From an uncultured Desulfobacteraceae bacterium (GTDB lineage: Bacteria; Desulfobacterota; Desulfobacteria; Desulfobacterales; UBA2174): a stretch of DNA of 44,326 bases. A program made the translations under genes and the position numbers. This document shows, in pieces, positions 15,620-24,096 of the stretch. The stretch's first letter is position 1. Every line of letters begins with the position of its first letter. The notes beneath the pieces are model-generated. The model was given only the letters and a program-made list of their open reading frames with translations, ran no database searches and was not told the origin of the DNA. The DNA is taken from contig CALJLV010000135.1 of NCBI GenBank assembly GCA_937982505.1, positions 1 to 44,326 on the forward strand, written 5' to 3'.

Positions 15620-16264
15620 CTAGCGCCGGGCCTTTTCCCAGTCCGCCAAAAAGGCCTGGAGCCCCTTGTCGGTAAGCGGATGGGCCGCCAGCTTGGCCAG
15701 AACGTTGAAGGGGATGGTGGCGATATCCGCGCCCATGAGGGCCGACTCGAGCACGTGCAGCGGATGGCGCACGCTGGCCACGATCACCTCGGTGTCAAAA
15801 TCGTAGTTGCTGAAGATGTCCACGATCTGTTCCACCAGCACCAAGCCGTCCTGGCTCACGTCGTCCAGGCGCCCGACAAAAGGGCTCACGTAGGTGGCGC
15901 CGGCCTTGGCCGCCATGAGGGCCTGAAGGGGCGAGAAGATCAGCGTCACGTTGGTCTTGATCCCTTCGGCCGTAAGGATCCGCACCGCCTTGAGGCCTTC
16001 GACCAGCATGGGAATCTTGACCACGATGTTGGTGTGGATCTTGGCCAGCTCGCGGGCCTCGCGCACCATGGCGTCGCTGTCCGTGCCAATCACTTCGGCG
16101 CTGATGGGGCCGTCCACGATCTGGCAGATCTCACGGATGAGGGTTTCGAAGGGACGCCCCTCCTTGGCGATCAGCGACGGGTTGGTGGTCACCCCGTCCA
16201 CCATCCCCATGCGGTTGGCTTCCTTGATTTCCTCCACATTGGCCGTGTCGATGAAAAATTTCAT
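15620..16264 (-). CDS. tal: Transaldolase, TalC/FSA (MipB) subfamily
   Basis: This 214 aa TIM-barrel enzyme belongs to the small transaldolase/fructose-6-phosphate aldolase group. The Schiff-base lysine is K83 in VVKIP. Two diagnostic residues favour true transaldolase: E57 in SAEVI, where E. coli FSA has Gln59, and F129 in YVSPFVGR, where FSA has Tyr131. It would therefore move a dihydroxyacetone unit between sugar phosphates in the non-oxidative pentose phosphate pathway. The start MKFFIDTANVEEI is the family N-terminus and a GGGAG site lies upstream. The catalytic assignment is from known family residues, not shown for this protein. Confidence 0.9.
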   Translation of the reverse strand: MKFFIDTANVEEIKEANRMGMVDGVTTNPSLIAKEGRPFETLIREICQIVDGPISAEVIGTDSDAMVREARELAKIHTNIVVKIPMLVEGLKAVRILTAEGIKTNVTLIFSPLQALMAAKAGATYVSPFVGRLDDVSQDGLVLVEQIVDIFSNYDFDTEVIVASVRHPLHVLESALMGADIATIPFNVLAKLAAHPLTDKGLQAFLADWEKARR

Positions 16265-16329
16265 GCCCTCAGTCTCCCTGATGGTTCATTGGTCATCGGT
16301 CGCAAATAACCGTTCTCGAATTTCCAGTT

Positions 16330-16863
16330 TCACATCGCGCACACTTCCTGGTCGGCCAGGGCCGGATCGGACAACAGCTCCGCCATGGTCTTGCCCAGCC
16401 GAGGATGGCGTTCTTCCGGGCCTATATCACATAGGGGCTGCAGTACAAAACGTCTTTTGTGCAGCCGCGGGTGGGGCAGCACCACAGGACCGCTGTCCAG
16501 CACCAGCCGGTCGTAGAGCAGAATGTCCATGTCCAGGGGCCGCGGGCCGAAACGCGGCCCGCCGTCCCGCCGGCCCAGCCCCTGCTCGATGGCCTTGAGC
16601 CGCTGGAGAAGGGCCGGGGGATCCAGCCGGGTCTCGATCAGGGCCGCGCCGTTGACGAACCAGTCCTGGTGGACGTAATCCTGTGGAGCGGTGCGGTAAA
16701 AGCGGCTCACCGCCACAATCCGCCCGGCGCCGCACCCTTCGAGGGCCGCCAGGCCCTGGCGGCAGGCGGCCAGCTTGTCGCCCATGTTGGCGCCTACCCC
16801 GATGTAAACCCGGTGCCGGCAGCCTGGGGTTCCGGCGCGGTCAATCCCGCCAGGCATCGTCAT
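16330..16863 (-). CDS. folK: 2-amino-4-hydroxy-6-hydroxymethyldihydropteridine pyrophosphokinase
   Basis: The enzyme transfers pyrophosphate from ATP to hydroxymethyl-dihydropterin in folate synthesis. The 177 aa product contains GANMGDK (24-30) near the start, the substrate-binding GPRPLDMDILLYD, and the family block LPHPRLHKRRFVLQPL. The two Asp residues of LDMDI coordinate magnesium in the family. ATG 16863 is preceded by GGGGA at a good distance and overlaps the end of dapF by 23 nt, so the genes are coupled. The first 18 residues before VYIGVGAN are not conserved. Confidence 0.92.
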   Translation of the reverse strand: MTMPGGIDRAGTPGCRHRVYIGVGANMGDKLAACRQGLAALEGCGAGRIVAVSRFYRTAPQDYVHQDWFVNGAALIETRLDPPALLQRLKAIEQGLGRRDGGPRFGPRPLDMDILLYDRLVLDSGPVVLPHPRLHKRRFVLQPLCDIGPEERHPRLGKTMAELLSDPALADQEVCAM

Positions 16864-17677
16864 GGAGTTCTCCCCTGCAGATCAGGCGCGCCTCGCCTTG
16901 CAGGCGCACTCGCTCAAAACCCTGGGCGGTGACATCGAAATCTACGGCCAGCCGGCTGCCGCTGCGGGTTTCCACGGTTACCGGGCCCGGCCATCCGAAA
17001 CGCGCCGCGGCCGCCAGGGCCGAGGCCGCGGCGCCCGTGCCGCAGGCCAGGGTTTCAACTTCCACCCCCCGTTCGTAGGTGCGCACCGCCAGGTGGCCGG
17101 AGCCCCGCACCTGGACGAAGTTGGCATTGGTCCCCGCCGGTGCGAAGCGCTGATGCTGTCGGATCTGGCGGCCCGTGGCGACCACGTCGACGGCCTCCAG
17201 ATCCGACACGAAGATCACGGCATGGGGAACCCCCGTGTGGATGGCATCCGCCGCGATGGCGCGCCCCTCCAGCTCAAGGATCAGGTCCCGGCGCAGCGGC
17301 CCGGGCCGGGTCAGGGACACCACCACCTGGTCGCCGCGCATCTCGGCGGCGATGATCCCGGCGATGGTGCGAAACCGCATCCGCTCTCCGGCGATCCCCT
17401 CGAGAAAGGCGAACCGGGCCGCGCAGCGCGCGCCGTTGCCGCACATTTCGGCCGTGCTGCCGTCGTCGTTGAAAAACCGCCAGGAAAAATCCACCTCGGA
17501 ATCCGTTTCAAGGAGGATCAGACCGTCAGCTCCCAGGGAAATCCGCCGGCGGCAGACGCAGCGGGCCAGTTCAGCCGCCTCCGGACCGATCGCGCCGCCG
17601 CGGTTGTCGATGAGGATGAAATCATTGCCCGCCCCGCTCATCTTGGCAAAGGCGACCGGTCCGGTTGGCAGCGTCAT
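16841..17677 (-). CDS. dapF: Diaminopimelate epimerase
   Basis: DapF converts LL- to meso-diaminopimelate, used for peptidoglycan and lysine. Both catalytic cysteines are present: C79 in MCGNGARC and C212 in ACGTGAA. The N-terminal KMSGAGNDFILID is the family hallmark. I chose ATG 17677 (278 aa) because GGAG lies 6 nt upstream; in-frame ATGs at 17689 and 17713 would add 4 or 12 residues. It follows a small lipoprotein gene and argH, an arrangement like that found around dapF in other proteobacteria, though lysA is not between them here. Confidence 0.94.
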   Translation of the reverse strand: MTLPTGPVAFAKMSGAGNDFILIDNRGGAIGPEAAELARCVCRRRISLGADGLILLETDSEVDFSWRFFNDDGSTAEMCGNGARCAARFAFLEGIAGERMRFRTIAGIIAAEMRGDQVVVSLTRPGPLRRDLILELEGRAIAADAIHTGVPHAVIFVSDLEAVDVVATGRQIRQHQRFAPAGTNANFVQVRGSGHLAVRTYERGVEVETLACGTGAAASALAAAARFGWPGPVTVETRSGSRLAVDFDVTAQGFERVRLQGEARLICRGELHDDAWRD

Positions 17678-17699
17678 GCTCAACTCCATGGATCCCGGT

Positions 17700-18173
17700 T
17701 CAAGGCAGGACATGAACCAGGTTGGAATCGGCCAGGGGGGTGCGCCCCTTCAGCGCCGTCACCTTGTAGACATAGCGGAAGCCGGGTTCCACCGCGTCCT
17801 GCCAGGTGAGGGTCCATTTCCGGCCGAGGGGACGCTGGGACCTGTCCGGGTTCACGGTCCCCAGAGACTGGAAGAGCAACGGACACCCCTCGCAGGTTTC
17901 GGCGCCGAGCCGTGCGCGGTAGACCCGGTAGGCGGTGGGCAGCTCGGGGGCCGGACCGGACGGAACGCTCCAGGTGAGCACGGCTGTTCGGTTTTCCAGG
18001 CGCACGGCCAGATCGGCGACCGGGGGCGCTGCCACGCTGCGGGGAGCCAGCGGCGGCCCTTTGCGCCCGCATCCGGCCGTCAACAGGCCGAGCAGCGCCA
18101 CCCCCAGGAGGAGGGCCACGATGGGCCGGCCAGGGCTCTGCCGGTGCGATCCGCGGCTGGGAAGACGGATCAC
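17700..18173 (-). CDS. Small outer-membrane-type lipoprotein with fibronectin III-like fold
   Basis: The 157 aa product has a basic start, a hydrophobic core and lipobox LTAGC with C35 as the lipidated residue, followed by GRKGPPLAP. That CGxKGPL pattern resembles the YifL/LppL lipoproteins often found between argH or lysA and dapF. The rest (about 50-155) contains LENRTAVLTWSVP, YRVYRARL and YVYKVTALKGR, which look like a fibronectin type III sandwich. Function is unknown. It overlaps the argH stop by 4 nt and ends 22 nt before dapF. Confidence 0.8.
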   Translation of the reverse strand: MIRLPSRGSHRQSPGRPIVALLLGVALLGLLTAGCGRKGPPLAPRSVAAPPVADLAVRLENRTAVLTWSVPSGPAPELPTAYRVYRARLGAETCEGCPLLFQSLGTVNPDRSQRPLGRKWTLTWQDAVEPGFRYVYKVTALKGRTPLADSNLVHVLP

Positions 18174-19582
18174 GATGCGTTGGCCTCCGTTTCCGGATCC
18201 AATTCCTGATTCAGCTGTTCCAGGGCCCTGGCAATGGCCGCCGCGACCTGTTCGGTGGCCGTTCCGCCATAGGACCGGCGCCTGGCGATCATCTGCTCCG
18301 GGCTGAGCAGATCGAAGACCTCCTGCTCCGCGGCCGGTGCAAAACGGCGCAGCGCTTCGAGGCTCAGCTCGTGCAGTTCCTTGCCCTGTCCCAGGGCATG
18401 GGCCACGGCCTGTCCAGTAAAGGCGTGGGCCTTACGGAACGGGACCCCGCGCATCACCAGGTAGTCGGCCAGGTCGGTGGCGTTGAGGAATCCCCGGGTG
18501 CAGGCCTGGCGCATCCGGTCGGCGCGCACCTGAATATGGGGCAGCATCCGGGCGCAGACCTCCAGGCAGGCCTGGAGGGTGTCCACCGTGCGAAACAGCG
18601 GCGCCTTGTCCTCCTGCATGTCCCGGTTGTAGGCCAGAGGCAGGCCCTTCATGAGGGTCAAGAGCGCCATCAGGTCCCCGAACACCGTGCCGGCCTTGCC
18701 TCGAATCAGTTCGGGCACATCGGGATTCTTCTTCTGGGGCATGATGCTCGATCCGGTGGCAAAGGCATCCGGCAGTTCGATGAAGCCGAATTCGCGGCTG
18801 CTCCAGAGCACCAGCTCCTCGGCCAGACGCGACAGGTGCACCATGGCGATGCTGGCCGCCGAGAGGAACTCGAGGATGAAGTCTCGATCGCTCACCGCGT
18901 CGATGCTGTTTTCGGCCACCCGGGAAAAGCCGAGCAGCTCGGCCGTGTAGTGCCGGTCGATGGGATAGGTGGTGCCGGCCAGCGCCGCCGCCCCCAGGGG
19001 CATCACGTCGATGCGCACCAGGGCGTCGGCAAAACGCGCCTGATCCCGGGAGAACATCTCGTAGTAGGCCATCAGGTGATGGGCCAGCAGCACCGGCTGA
19101 GCACGCTGCAGGTGGGTGTAGCCGGGCATCACCACCTCGGTGTGCCGGACGGCCAGTGCCACCACCACCCGGCGCATCTGGCGCAGCCGCGCGATGGTCT
19201 GCCCGGTCTCCGCGCGCAGGTAAAGCCGGGTATCCAGCGCCACCTGATCGTTGCGGCTGCGGGCCGTATGCAGTTTCTGGGCCACCTTACCCACGTCCTG
19301 CAGGAGCCTGGCCTCGATGTGCATGTGGATGTCTTCCAGGCTGTCGGAAAATTCGAACTGCCCACGCTCGATATCCCGGCGGATCCGCCCCAGCCCCTCC
19401 ACCAGGGTGGCCGCCTCTTCCTCGCTGATGATCCCGGCCCGGGCCAGCATCCGGCAGTGGGCCACGCTGCCCTCGATGTCGCAGGCGTAAAGACGCCGAT
19501 CCACCGCGTGCGAACTGGTGAAGGCCTCCACCACGCGGTCGGTTTTCTCGCTGAAGCGCCCTTCCCAGGGTTTCTCCGTCAT
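18170..19582 (-). CDS. argH: Argininosuccinate lyase
   Basis: ArgH splits argininosuccinate into arginine and fumarate, the last step of arginine synthesis. The 470 aa length is normal and the fumarase/aspartase-superfamily signature GSSIMPQKKNPD is intact near residue 280. TARSRNDQVALDTRLYLR is the other substrate-binding block. The N-terminus KPWEGRFSEKTDRVVEAFTSS is canonical. It is separated from argG by 96 nt containing a 6-bp palindrome next to its ribosome site and a 10-bp hairpin, and overlaps the following lipoprotein gene by 4 nt. Confidence 0.97.
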   Translation of the reverse strand: MTEKPWEGRFSEKTDRVVEAFTSSHAVDRRLYACDIEGSVAHCRMLARAGIISEEEAATLVEGLGRIRRDIERGQFEFSDSLEDIHMHIEARLLQDVGKVAQKLHTARSRNDQVALDTRLYLRAETGQTIARLRQMRRVVVALAVRHTEVVMPGYTHLQRAQPVLLAHHLMAYYEMFSRDQARFADALVRIDVMPLGAAALAGTTYPIDRHYTAELLGFSRVAENSIDAVSDRDFILEFLSAASIAMVHLSRLAEELVLWSSREFGFIELPDAFATGSSIMPQKKNPDVPELIRGKAGTVFGDLMALLTLMKGLPLAYNRDMQEDKAPLFRTVDTLQACLEVCARMLPHIQVRADRMRQACTRGFLNATDLADYLVMRGVPFRKAHAFTGQAVAHALGQGKELHELSLEALRRFAPAAEQEVFDLLSPEQMIARRRSYGGTATEQVAAAIARALEQLNQELDPETEANAS

Positions 19583-19591
19583 GTTGAAAAT

Positions 19592-19604
19592 TCCATTTAA
19601 TGGA
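19592..19604. promoter_or_regulatory. Perfect palindrome at the argH translation start
   Basis: TCCATTTAATGGA is a perfect 6-bp inverted repeat around one base, ending 9 nt before the argH start codon. It does not match the ArgR box well. It could be an operator or an RNA structure covering the ribosome site. Confidence 0.35.
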
Positions 19605-19627
19605 TAGCGTAAAGCATCTCAGCGGGC

Positions 19628-19665
19628 CGCAGCGGTCCGACTGTCCGACTTGTCAGACCGCTGCG
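19628..19665. repeat. 10-bp inverted repeat between argG and argH
   Basis: CGCAGCGGTC (19628-19637) pairs perfectly with GACCGCTGCG (19656-19665) across an 18-nt loop that itself carries a tandem GTCCGACT. There is no T run on either side, so it is not a standard terminator. It could be an mRNA processing or stabilising stem inside the arg operon. Confidence 0.6.
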
Positions 19666-19678
19666 ACGGATCGTTCAT

Positions 19679-20887
19679 TCACCCCTGCACCATCCGGGCG
19701 ATGCGCAGGCGCAGGGCGTTGAGGCGGATGAAGCCCTCGGCGTCCTTTTGCCGATAGACCTCGTCGGCCTCGAAGGTGGCAAAATCCTCCCGGTACAGGC
19801 TCAGATCGCTCTTGCGGCCGTTGACCCGGCAGTTGCCCTTGAACAGCTCCAGACGCACCACCCCCGACACGTTGGCCTGGGCCTGGTCCATCAGGTTCTG
19901 CAGCAGTCGCATCTCGGGCGAAAACCAGAACCCGTTGTAGATGAGCTGGCTGTACTTGGGGATCAGGCCGTCGCGCAGGTGCATCACCTCCCGATCCAGC
20001 GTGATGGATTCCATGGCCATGTGGGCGGCCCTGAGAATCGTCCCCCCGGGGGTTTCGTAGACCCCCCGCGACTTCATGCCCACAAAGCGGTTTTCCACCA
20101 GATCCACCCGGCCGATCCCGTGCTCGCCGCCGAGCCGGTTGAGCTCGGCCAGCATGGCCGCCGGTGACAGCGGACGCCCGTCGATGGCCACCGGATCGCC
20201 CTGGACGAAGGTCACCTCGATGGTCTCGGGCCGGTCCGGGGTCTGGTCCAAATTGCGGGTGCGGATGAACATCTGCGGATCCGGGGCCTGCCAGGGGTCT
20301 TCCAGGACCCCGCCCTCGTAGCTGATGTGCAGCAGATTGGCGTCGGTGCTGTAAGGTTTTTCCCGGGTGGTGGGCACCGCGATGCCGTGGCGGCGGGCAA
20401 AATCCATCAGGGCGGTGCGGGAGTTCAGATCCCATTCGCGCCAGGGCGCGATGATCCGGATCGTGGGGTCGATGGCCAGGTAGGCCAGTTCAAAGCGCAC
20501 CTGGTCGTTGCCCTTGCCCGTGGCCCCGTGGCTGACGGCGTCGGCGCCTTCGGCGGCGGCGATCTGCATCTGACGCTTGGCGATCAGGGGCCGTGCGATG
20601 GAGGTACCCAGCAGGTACTGGCCCTCGTAGAGGGCGTTCGCCCGGAAGGCCGGAAAGACGTAGTCGCGGACGAATTCCTCCTTGAGATCCTCGACATAGA
20701 CCTGACTCGCCCCGGTACGCCGGGCGTTGGCCTCCACATCGCTCAAAACGTCGGGCTGGCCGATGTCGGCCGAGAACGCCACCACCTCGCAACCATAAGT
20801 TTCGATGAGCCACTTGAGGATCACACTGGTGTCCAGACCGCCGCTGTAAGCGAGCACAACCTTGTCGACCTTGGGGGTGTTGTTCAC
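19679..20887 (-). CDS. argG: Argininosuccinate synthase
   Basis: ArgG joins citrulline and aspartate with ATP to form argininosuccinate. The ATP pyrophosphatase P-loop AYSGGLDTS is at residues 13-21. SHGATGKGNDQVRFELAY (about 118-135) and the later EGGVLEDPW segments are family hallmarks. At 402 aa the length is typical of the type found in most bacteria. The start codon is GTG with AAGGAG upstream. A 109-nt gap from argF and a 96-nt gap to argH make it the most loosely spaced gene of the arg run, but no promoter is convincing. Confidence 0.97.
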   Translation of the reverse strand: MNNTPKVDKVVLAYSGGLDTSVILKWLIETYGCEVVAFSADIGQPDVLSDVEANARRTGASQVYVEDLKEEFVRDYVFPAFRANALYEGQYLLGTSIARPLIAKRQMQIAAAEGADAVSHGATGKGNDQVRFELAYLAIDPTIRIIAPWREWDLNSRTALMDFARRHGIAVPTTREKPYSTDANLLHISYEGGVLEDPWQAPDPQMFIRTRNLDQTPDRPETIEVTFVQGDPVAIDGRPLSPAAMLAELNRLGGEHGIGRVDLVENRFVGMKSRGVYETPGGTILRAAHMAMESITLDREVMHLRDGLIPKYSQLIYNGFWFSPEMRLLQNLMDQAQANVSGVVRLELFKGNCRVNGRKSDLSLYREDFATFEADEVYRQKDAEGFIRLNALRLRIARMVQG

Positions 20888-20996
20888 GGATCAACGCTCC
20901 TTCAAGAACCAAAAGTATTAAAAAGAAAACCTCAATTCGGATCGGCCGGACCCATCGGGCGGAAGCCCTGGTGGCGCTCGAACCCAGTTTCCAGCT

Positions 20997-21905
20997 TCAC
21001 CCCATCAGCCACTCCAGAATCGCCTTGGCCATGTGCATCTTGTTTTCGGCCTGACGCCAGACGGCCGATTGGGGGCCTTCCAGAACCTCGGCGCTGATCT
21101 CTTCGCCCCGATGGGCCGGCAGGCAGTGAAGCACCATGGCGTCGGCAGCGGCGTGGCTCAGCAGGGCCGCGTCGAGGGTAAAACCGGCAAAGGCGGCCAG
21201 CCGCTCGGCCTCCTGCCCCTCGTGGCCCATGCTGGCCCAGACATCGGTATTGATGACGTCCGCCCCGGCCATGGCGTGCCGAGGATCGTGGCTCAAGGAA
21301 ATGGTCGCCCCGGCCCGCTCGGCCCGTTCCTGAAATTCGGCCCGCGGCCGGTAGGTGTCCGGGCAGGCCAGGCGCAGATCCAGGCCCAGCACGGCGGCGA
21401 CGTTGAGCCAGGAATGGGCCATGTTGTTGCCGTCGCCGAGCCAGCAGAACTTCAGGCCCTGGTAGCCGCCTTTGACTTCCATGACCGTCATCAGGTCAGC
21501 CAGGACCTGGGTCGGATGAAAGTCGTCGGTGAGGGCGTTGATCACCGGAATAGTGCCGTGCGTGGCGTAGTCGATCACCGTTTGCTGGGCGTAGGTACGG
21601 ATCACCAGCGCGTCCAGGTATCCGCTCAGCACCCGAGCCGTGTCCGCGATGGGCTCGTTGCGGGCCAGCTGGGTGTCCCGGGCACTGATGAAGATGGCCG
21701 TCCCACCCAGCTGGGCCATGGCCGCCTCGAAGGCCACCCGGGTGCGGGTCGAGGCCTTATCAAACAACAGCCCCACCGCCTTGCCCAGCAGGGGTCGGTC
21801 CACGATGCCCTGCCGGTGCCGGGACTTGAGTTCCAAGGCCCGGTTCAGCAGCCGGTCGATCTCTTCGCGGCTCAGGTCGGTAAGCGCCAGCAGATCTCTT
21901 TTCAT
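20997..21905 (-). CDS. argF: Ornithine carbamoyltransferase
   Basis: ArgF makes citrulline from ornithine and carbamoyl phosphate. The carbamoyl-phosphate motif STRTR is at residues 52-56, HPTQVLADLMT is the second binding block, and the ornithine loop HCLPAHRGEEIS is present near the C-terminus. The 302 aa length is standard. It follows argD by 21 nt. All active-site motifs look intact, and the anabolic role follows from the gene neighbourhood. Confidence 0.97.
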   Translation of the reverse strand: MKRDLLALTDLSREEIDRLLNRALELKSRHRQGIVDRPLLGKAVGLLFDKASTRTRVAFEAAMAQLGGTAIFISARDTQLARNEPIADTARVLSGYLDALVIRTYAQQTVIDYATHGTIPVINALTDDFHPTQVLADLMTVMEVKGGYQGLKFCWLGDGNNMAHSWLNVAAVLGLDLRLACPDTYRPRAEFQERAERAGATISLSHDPRHAMAGADVINTDVWASMGHEGQEAERLAAFAGFTLDAALLSHAAADAMVLHCLPAHRGEEISAEVLEGPQSAVWRQAENKMHMAKAILEWLMG

Positions 21906-21926
21906 GGCTCCTCTTTTCGCCCCGGC

Positions 21927-23111
21927 TCAGGGCAGGACCGCATCGAGGCAGTCGATGAGGGCATCGACCTCGGCGGTGGTCACGATCAACGGCGGGGCCA
22001 ACCGCAGGATGCGTTCCTGAGTGCAGTTGATCAGAAATCCCTTCTCCAGGCAGGCGGTGACGACGGGCGCCCCCTCGATCTCCAGCACAACTCCCAGCAG
22101 GAGCCCCCGCCCGCGCACCTCGCCGACGCAGGGGTGGCGCCGCCCCAGGTCCTCCAGGGCCGCCTTGAAGTGAGCCCCCACCTTGCGGCAATTGTCCAGG
22201 ATCCCGTCGTCCGCCAGAGCGCGCACCACGGCCAGGGCCGCGGCCGTGACCAGGGGAGAACCGCCGAAGGTCGAACCGTGGGACCCGGGAGTAAAGGCCG
22301 CCGCCACCGCTTCGCGGGCGCACATGGCCCCGATGGGCAGCCCGTTGGCCAGGGCCTTGGCCAGAGTCATGATGTCCGGGGCGACCCCCTCGTGCAGGTG
22401 GGCGAAAAGGGTCCCGGTGCGCCCCATTCCGGTCTGAATCTCGTCATAGATGACCAGGGCCCCGGCCGCGTCGCAGATCCGGCGCACTCCGGCCAGATAC
22501 CCGGGCGGCGGGCAGACCACCCCGCCCTCGCCCTGGATCGGCTCGAGGATCACGGCGCAGGTCTCGGCGTCCACCGCGTCCCGCAGGGCCTCCAGGTCGC
22601 CGAAGGGCACAAATTCGAAACGTTCCAGCACCGGAGCGAATCCCTTGCGGATCTTTTCCTGACCGGTGGCCGAAAGGGTGCCCATGGTGCGTCCGTGGAA
22701 GGACTGATCCATGGCCACGATGCGGAAACGGCCCGGTTGGCCCCGATCATGAAAATACTTGCGGGCCAGTTTGATGGCCGCTTCGTTGGCCTCGGCCCCG
22801 CTGTTGCAGAAGAACACCCGGTCGGCAAAGCTGTGGTCCACCAGCCAGCGGGCCAGCGCCACCTGCGGCGCGGTGTAGTAGAGGTTGGAAACGTGGCACA
22901 AGGTGGCCGCCTGGCGGCAGACGGCCTCGGTGACGGCCGGGTGGCAGTGGCCCAGGCCGCAAACGGCGATGCCGGCGATGAAATCCGTGTAGGCCCGTCC
23001 CTGGGCGTCCCAGACCGTGCATTTCTCGCCGCGGGTCAATAGTACCGGAAACCGTTTGTAGGTGGCGGCCATGACCGTTTCGGCCTGGGCGATGAGCTCT
23101 TGCTGTTCCAT
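21927..23111 (-). CDS. argD: Acetylornithine aminotransferase
   Basis: This PLP-dependent class III aminotransferase (394 aa) converts N-acetylglutamate semialdehyde to N-acetylornithine. The cofactor lysine is in TLAKALANGLPIGAM, and the PLP-phosphate and aspartate motifs NSGAEANEAAIKLARK and VIYDEIQTGMGRTG are present. I chose ATG 23111 (MEQQELIAQAETVM) because GAGG precedes it; an extension to 23147 is not conserved. It may also serve succinyl-diaminopimelate transamination, as ArgD does in enteric bacteria; that is speculative here. It lies between argB and argF. Confidence 0.95.
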   Translation of the reverse strand: MEQQELIAQAETVMAATYKRFPVLLTRGEKCTVWDAQGRAYTDFIAGIAVCGLGHCHPAVTEAVCRQAATLCHVSNLYYTAPQVALARWLVDHSFADRVFFCNSGAEANEAAIKLARKYFHDRGQPGRFRIVAMDQSFHGRTMGTLSATGQEKIRKGFAPVLERFEFVPFGDLEALRDAVDAETCAVILEPIQGEGGVVCPPPGYLAGVRRICDAAGALVIYDEIQTGMGRTGTLFAHLHEGVAPDIMTLAKALANGLPIGAMCAREAVAAAFTPGSHGSTFGGSPLVTAAALAVVRALADDGILDNCRKVGAHFKAALEDLGRRHPCVGEVRGRGLLLGVVLEIEGAPVVTACLEKGFLINCTQERILRLAPPLIVTTAEVDALIDCLDAVLP

Positions 23112-23183
23112 GGTACCTCGCAATGGCCGGCTGGCTGATGGGCGCATGGGCCCCGGGCTGCCGGGTCTCGATGAGCCTGGGGT

Positions 23184-24086
23184 CTAGAGCGTCACTTCGG
23201 TGCCGATCCCGCTGTCGGTGAACAGCTCCAGCAAGATCGCGTGGCGCCGGCGCCCGTTGATGATGGGCACCTTCTGGACACCGGCGGCCAGGGCCGCCAG
23301 GGCGCATTCGATCTTGGGGATCATGCCACCGCTGATCTGTCCGTTTTCGATCATCCGGCCGGCCGTCTCCCGGTCGATGGAGGAAATCAGCTTGCCGTCG
23401 GGGCCCTTGACCCCGTCCACGTCCGTGATCAGGATCAACCGGCCGGCGCCCAGGGCCATGGCGATGCGGCCGGCCACCAGATCGGCGTTGATGTTGTAAG
23501 TTTCACCCCCCTCACCCACCCCCACCGGGGCGATGACGGGAATGAACCCCTGGCGGGTGAGGGTGTGGATGATGTCCGGATCGATGGCGGTCACCTCCCC
23601 CACCAGCCCCGGATCGATGATCTCGGGGGGCATTCCGGCCTCGGTCTGGCGCACGATGTGCATCTTCCGGGCCCGGATCAGGCCCCCGTCCTTGCCGCAG
23701 AGCCCCACCGCCCGGCCGCCGTGCTGATTGATCTGGTTGACGATGGCCTTGTTGACCTTGCCCCCCAGGACCATCTCCACCACATCCATGGTGGCCTCGT
23801 CGGTCAGGCGCATGCCGCGCACGAACTGGGGCTGGATCCCCATGCGGTCCAGGACCTGGTTGATCTGGGGGCCGCCGCCATGCACGATCACCGGGTTGAG
23901 CCCCACGAACTTGAGCAGGGTCACGTCCCGGGCGAAATCGGCCTTGAGCTGTTCGTCCACCATGGCGTGGCCGCCGTACTTGATCACCACGGTCATCCCG
24001 TGAAAGCGGCGGATGTAGGGCAAGGCCTCGATGAGAATGTCGGCAACGTTGGGGGTCATGTCGCGGATTCCAGGTTCGAGATTCAT
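23184..24086 (-). CDS. argB: Acetylglutamate kinase
   Basis: ArgB phosphorylates N-acetylglutamate, usually the controlled step of arginine synthesis. The amino-acid-kinase fold shows VIKYGGHAM near residue 34, VHGGGPQIN, and the GMIPKIECALAAL block. The N-terminal helix ADILIEALPYIRRF is the extension that, in the family, goes with hexameric enzymes inhibited by arginine, so feedback control is likely. The 300 aa start at 24086 and a second ATG at 24059 (291 aa) are both possible; neither has a good ribosome site. It lies 10 nt after hslU, probably in the same transcript. Confidence 0.95.
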   Translation of the reverse strand: MNLEPGIRDMTPNVADILIEALPYIRRFHGMTVVIKYGGHAMVDEQLKADFARDVTLLKFVGLNPVIVHGGGPQINQVLDRMGIQPQFVRGMRLTDEATMDVVEMVLGGKVNKAIVNQINQHGGRAVGLCGKDGGLIRARKMHIVRQTEAGMPPEIIDPGLVGEVTAIDPDIIHTLTRQGFIPVIAPVGVGEGGETYNINADLVAGRIAMALGAGRLILITDVDGVKGPDGKLISSIDRETAGRMIENGQISGGMIPKIECALAALAAGVQKVPIINGRRRHAILLELFTDSGIGTEVTL

Positions 24087-24096
24087 GATTCAACGG

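Noticed and set aside
15620..16264. Naming the enzyme fructose-6-phosphate aldolase
   Set aside because: Both residues that separate the two activities (E57, F129) are of the transaldolase type.
21033..23042. A 669-codon open frame on the plus strand across argF and argD
   Set aside because: It is the antisense shadow of two intact, motif-bearing arginine genes and has low-complexity composition.
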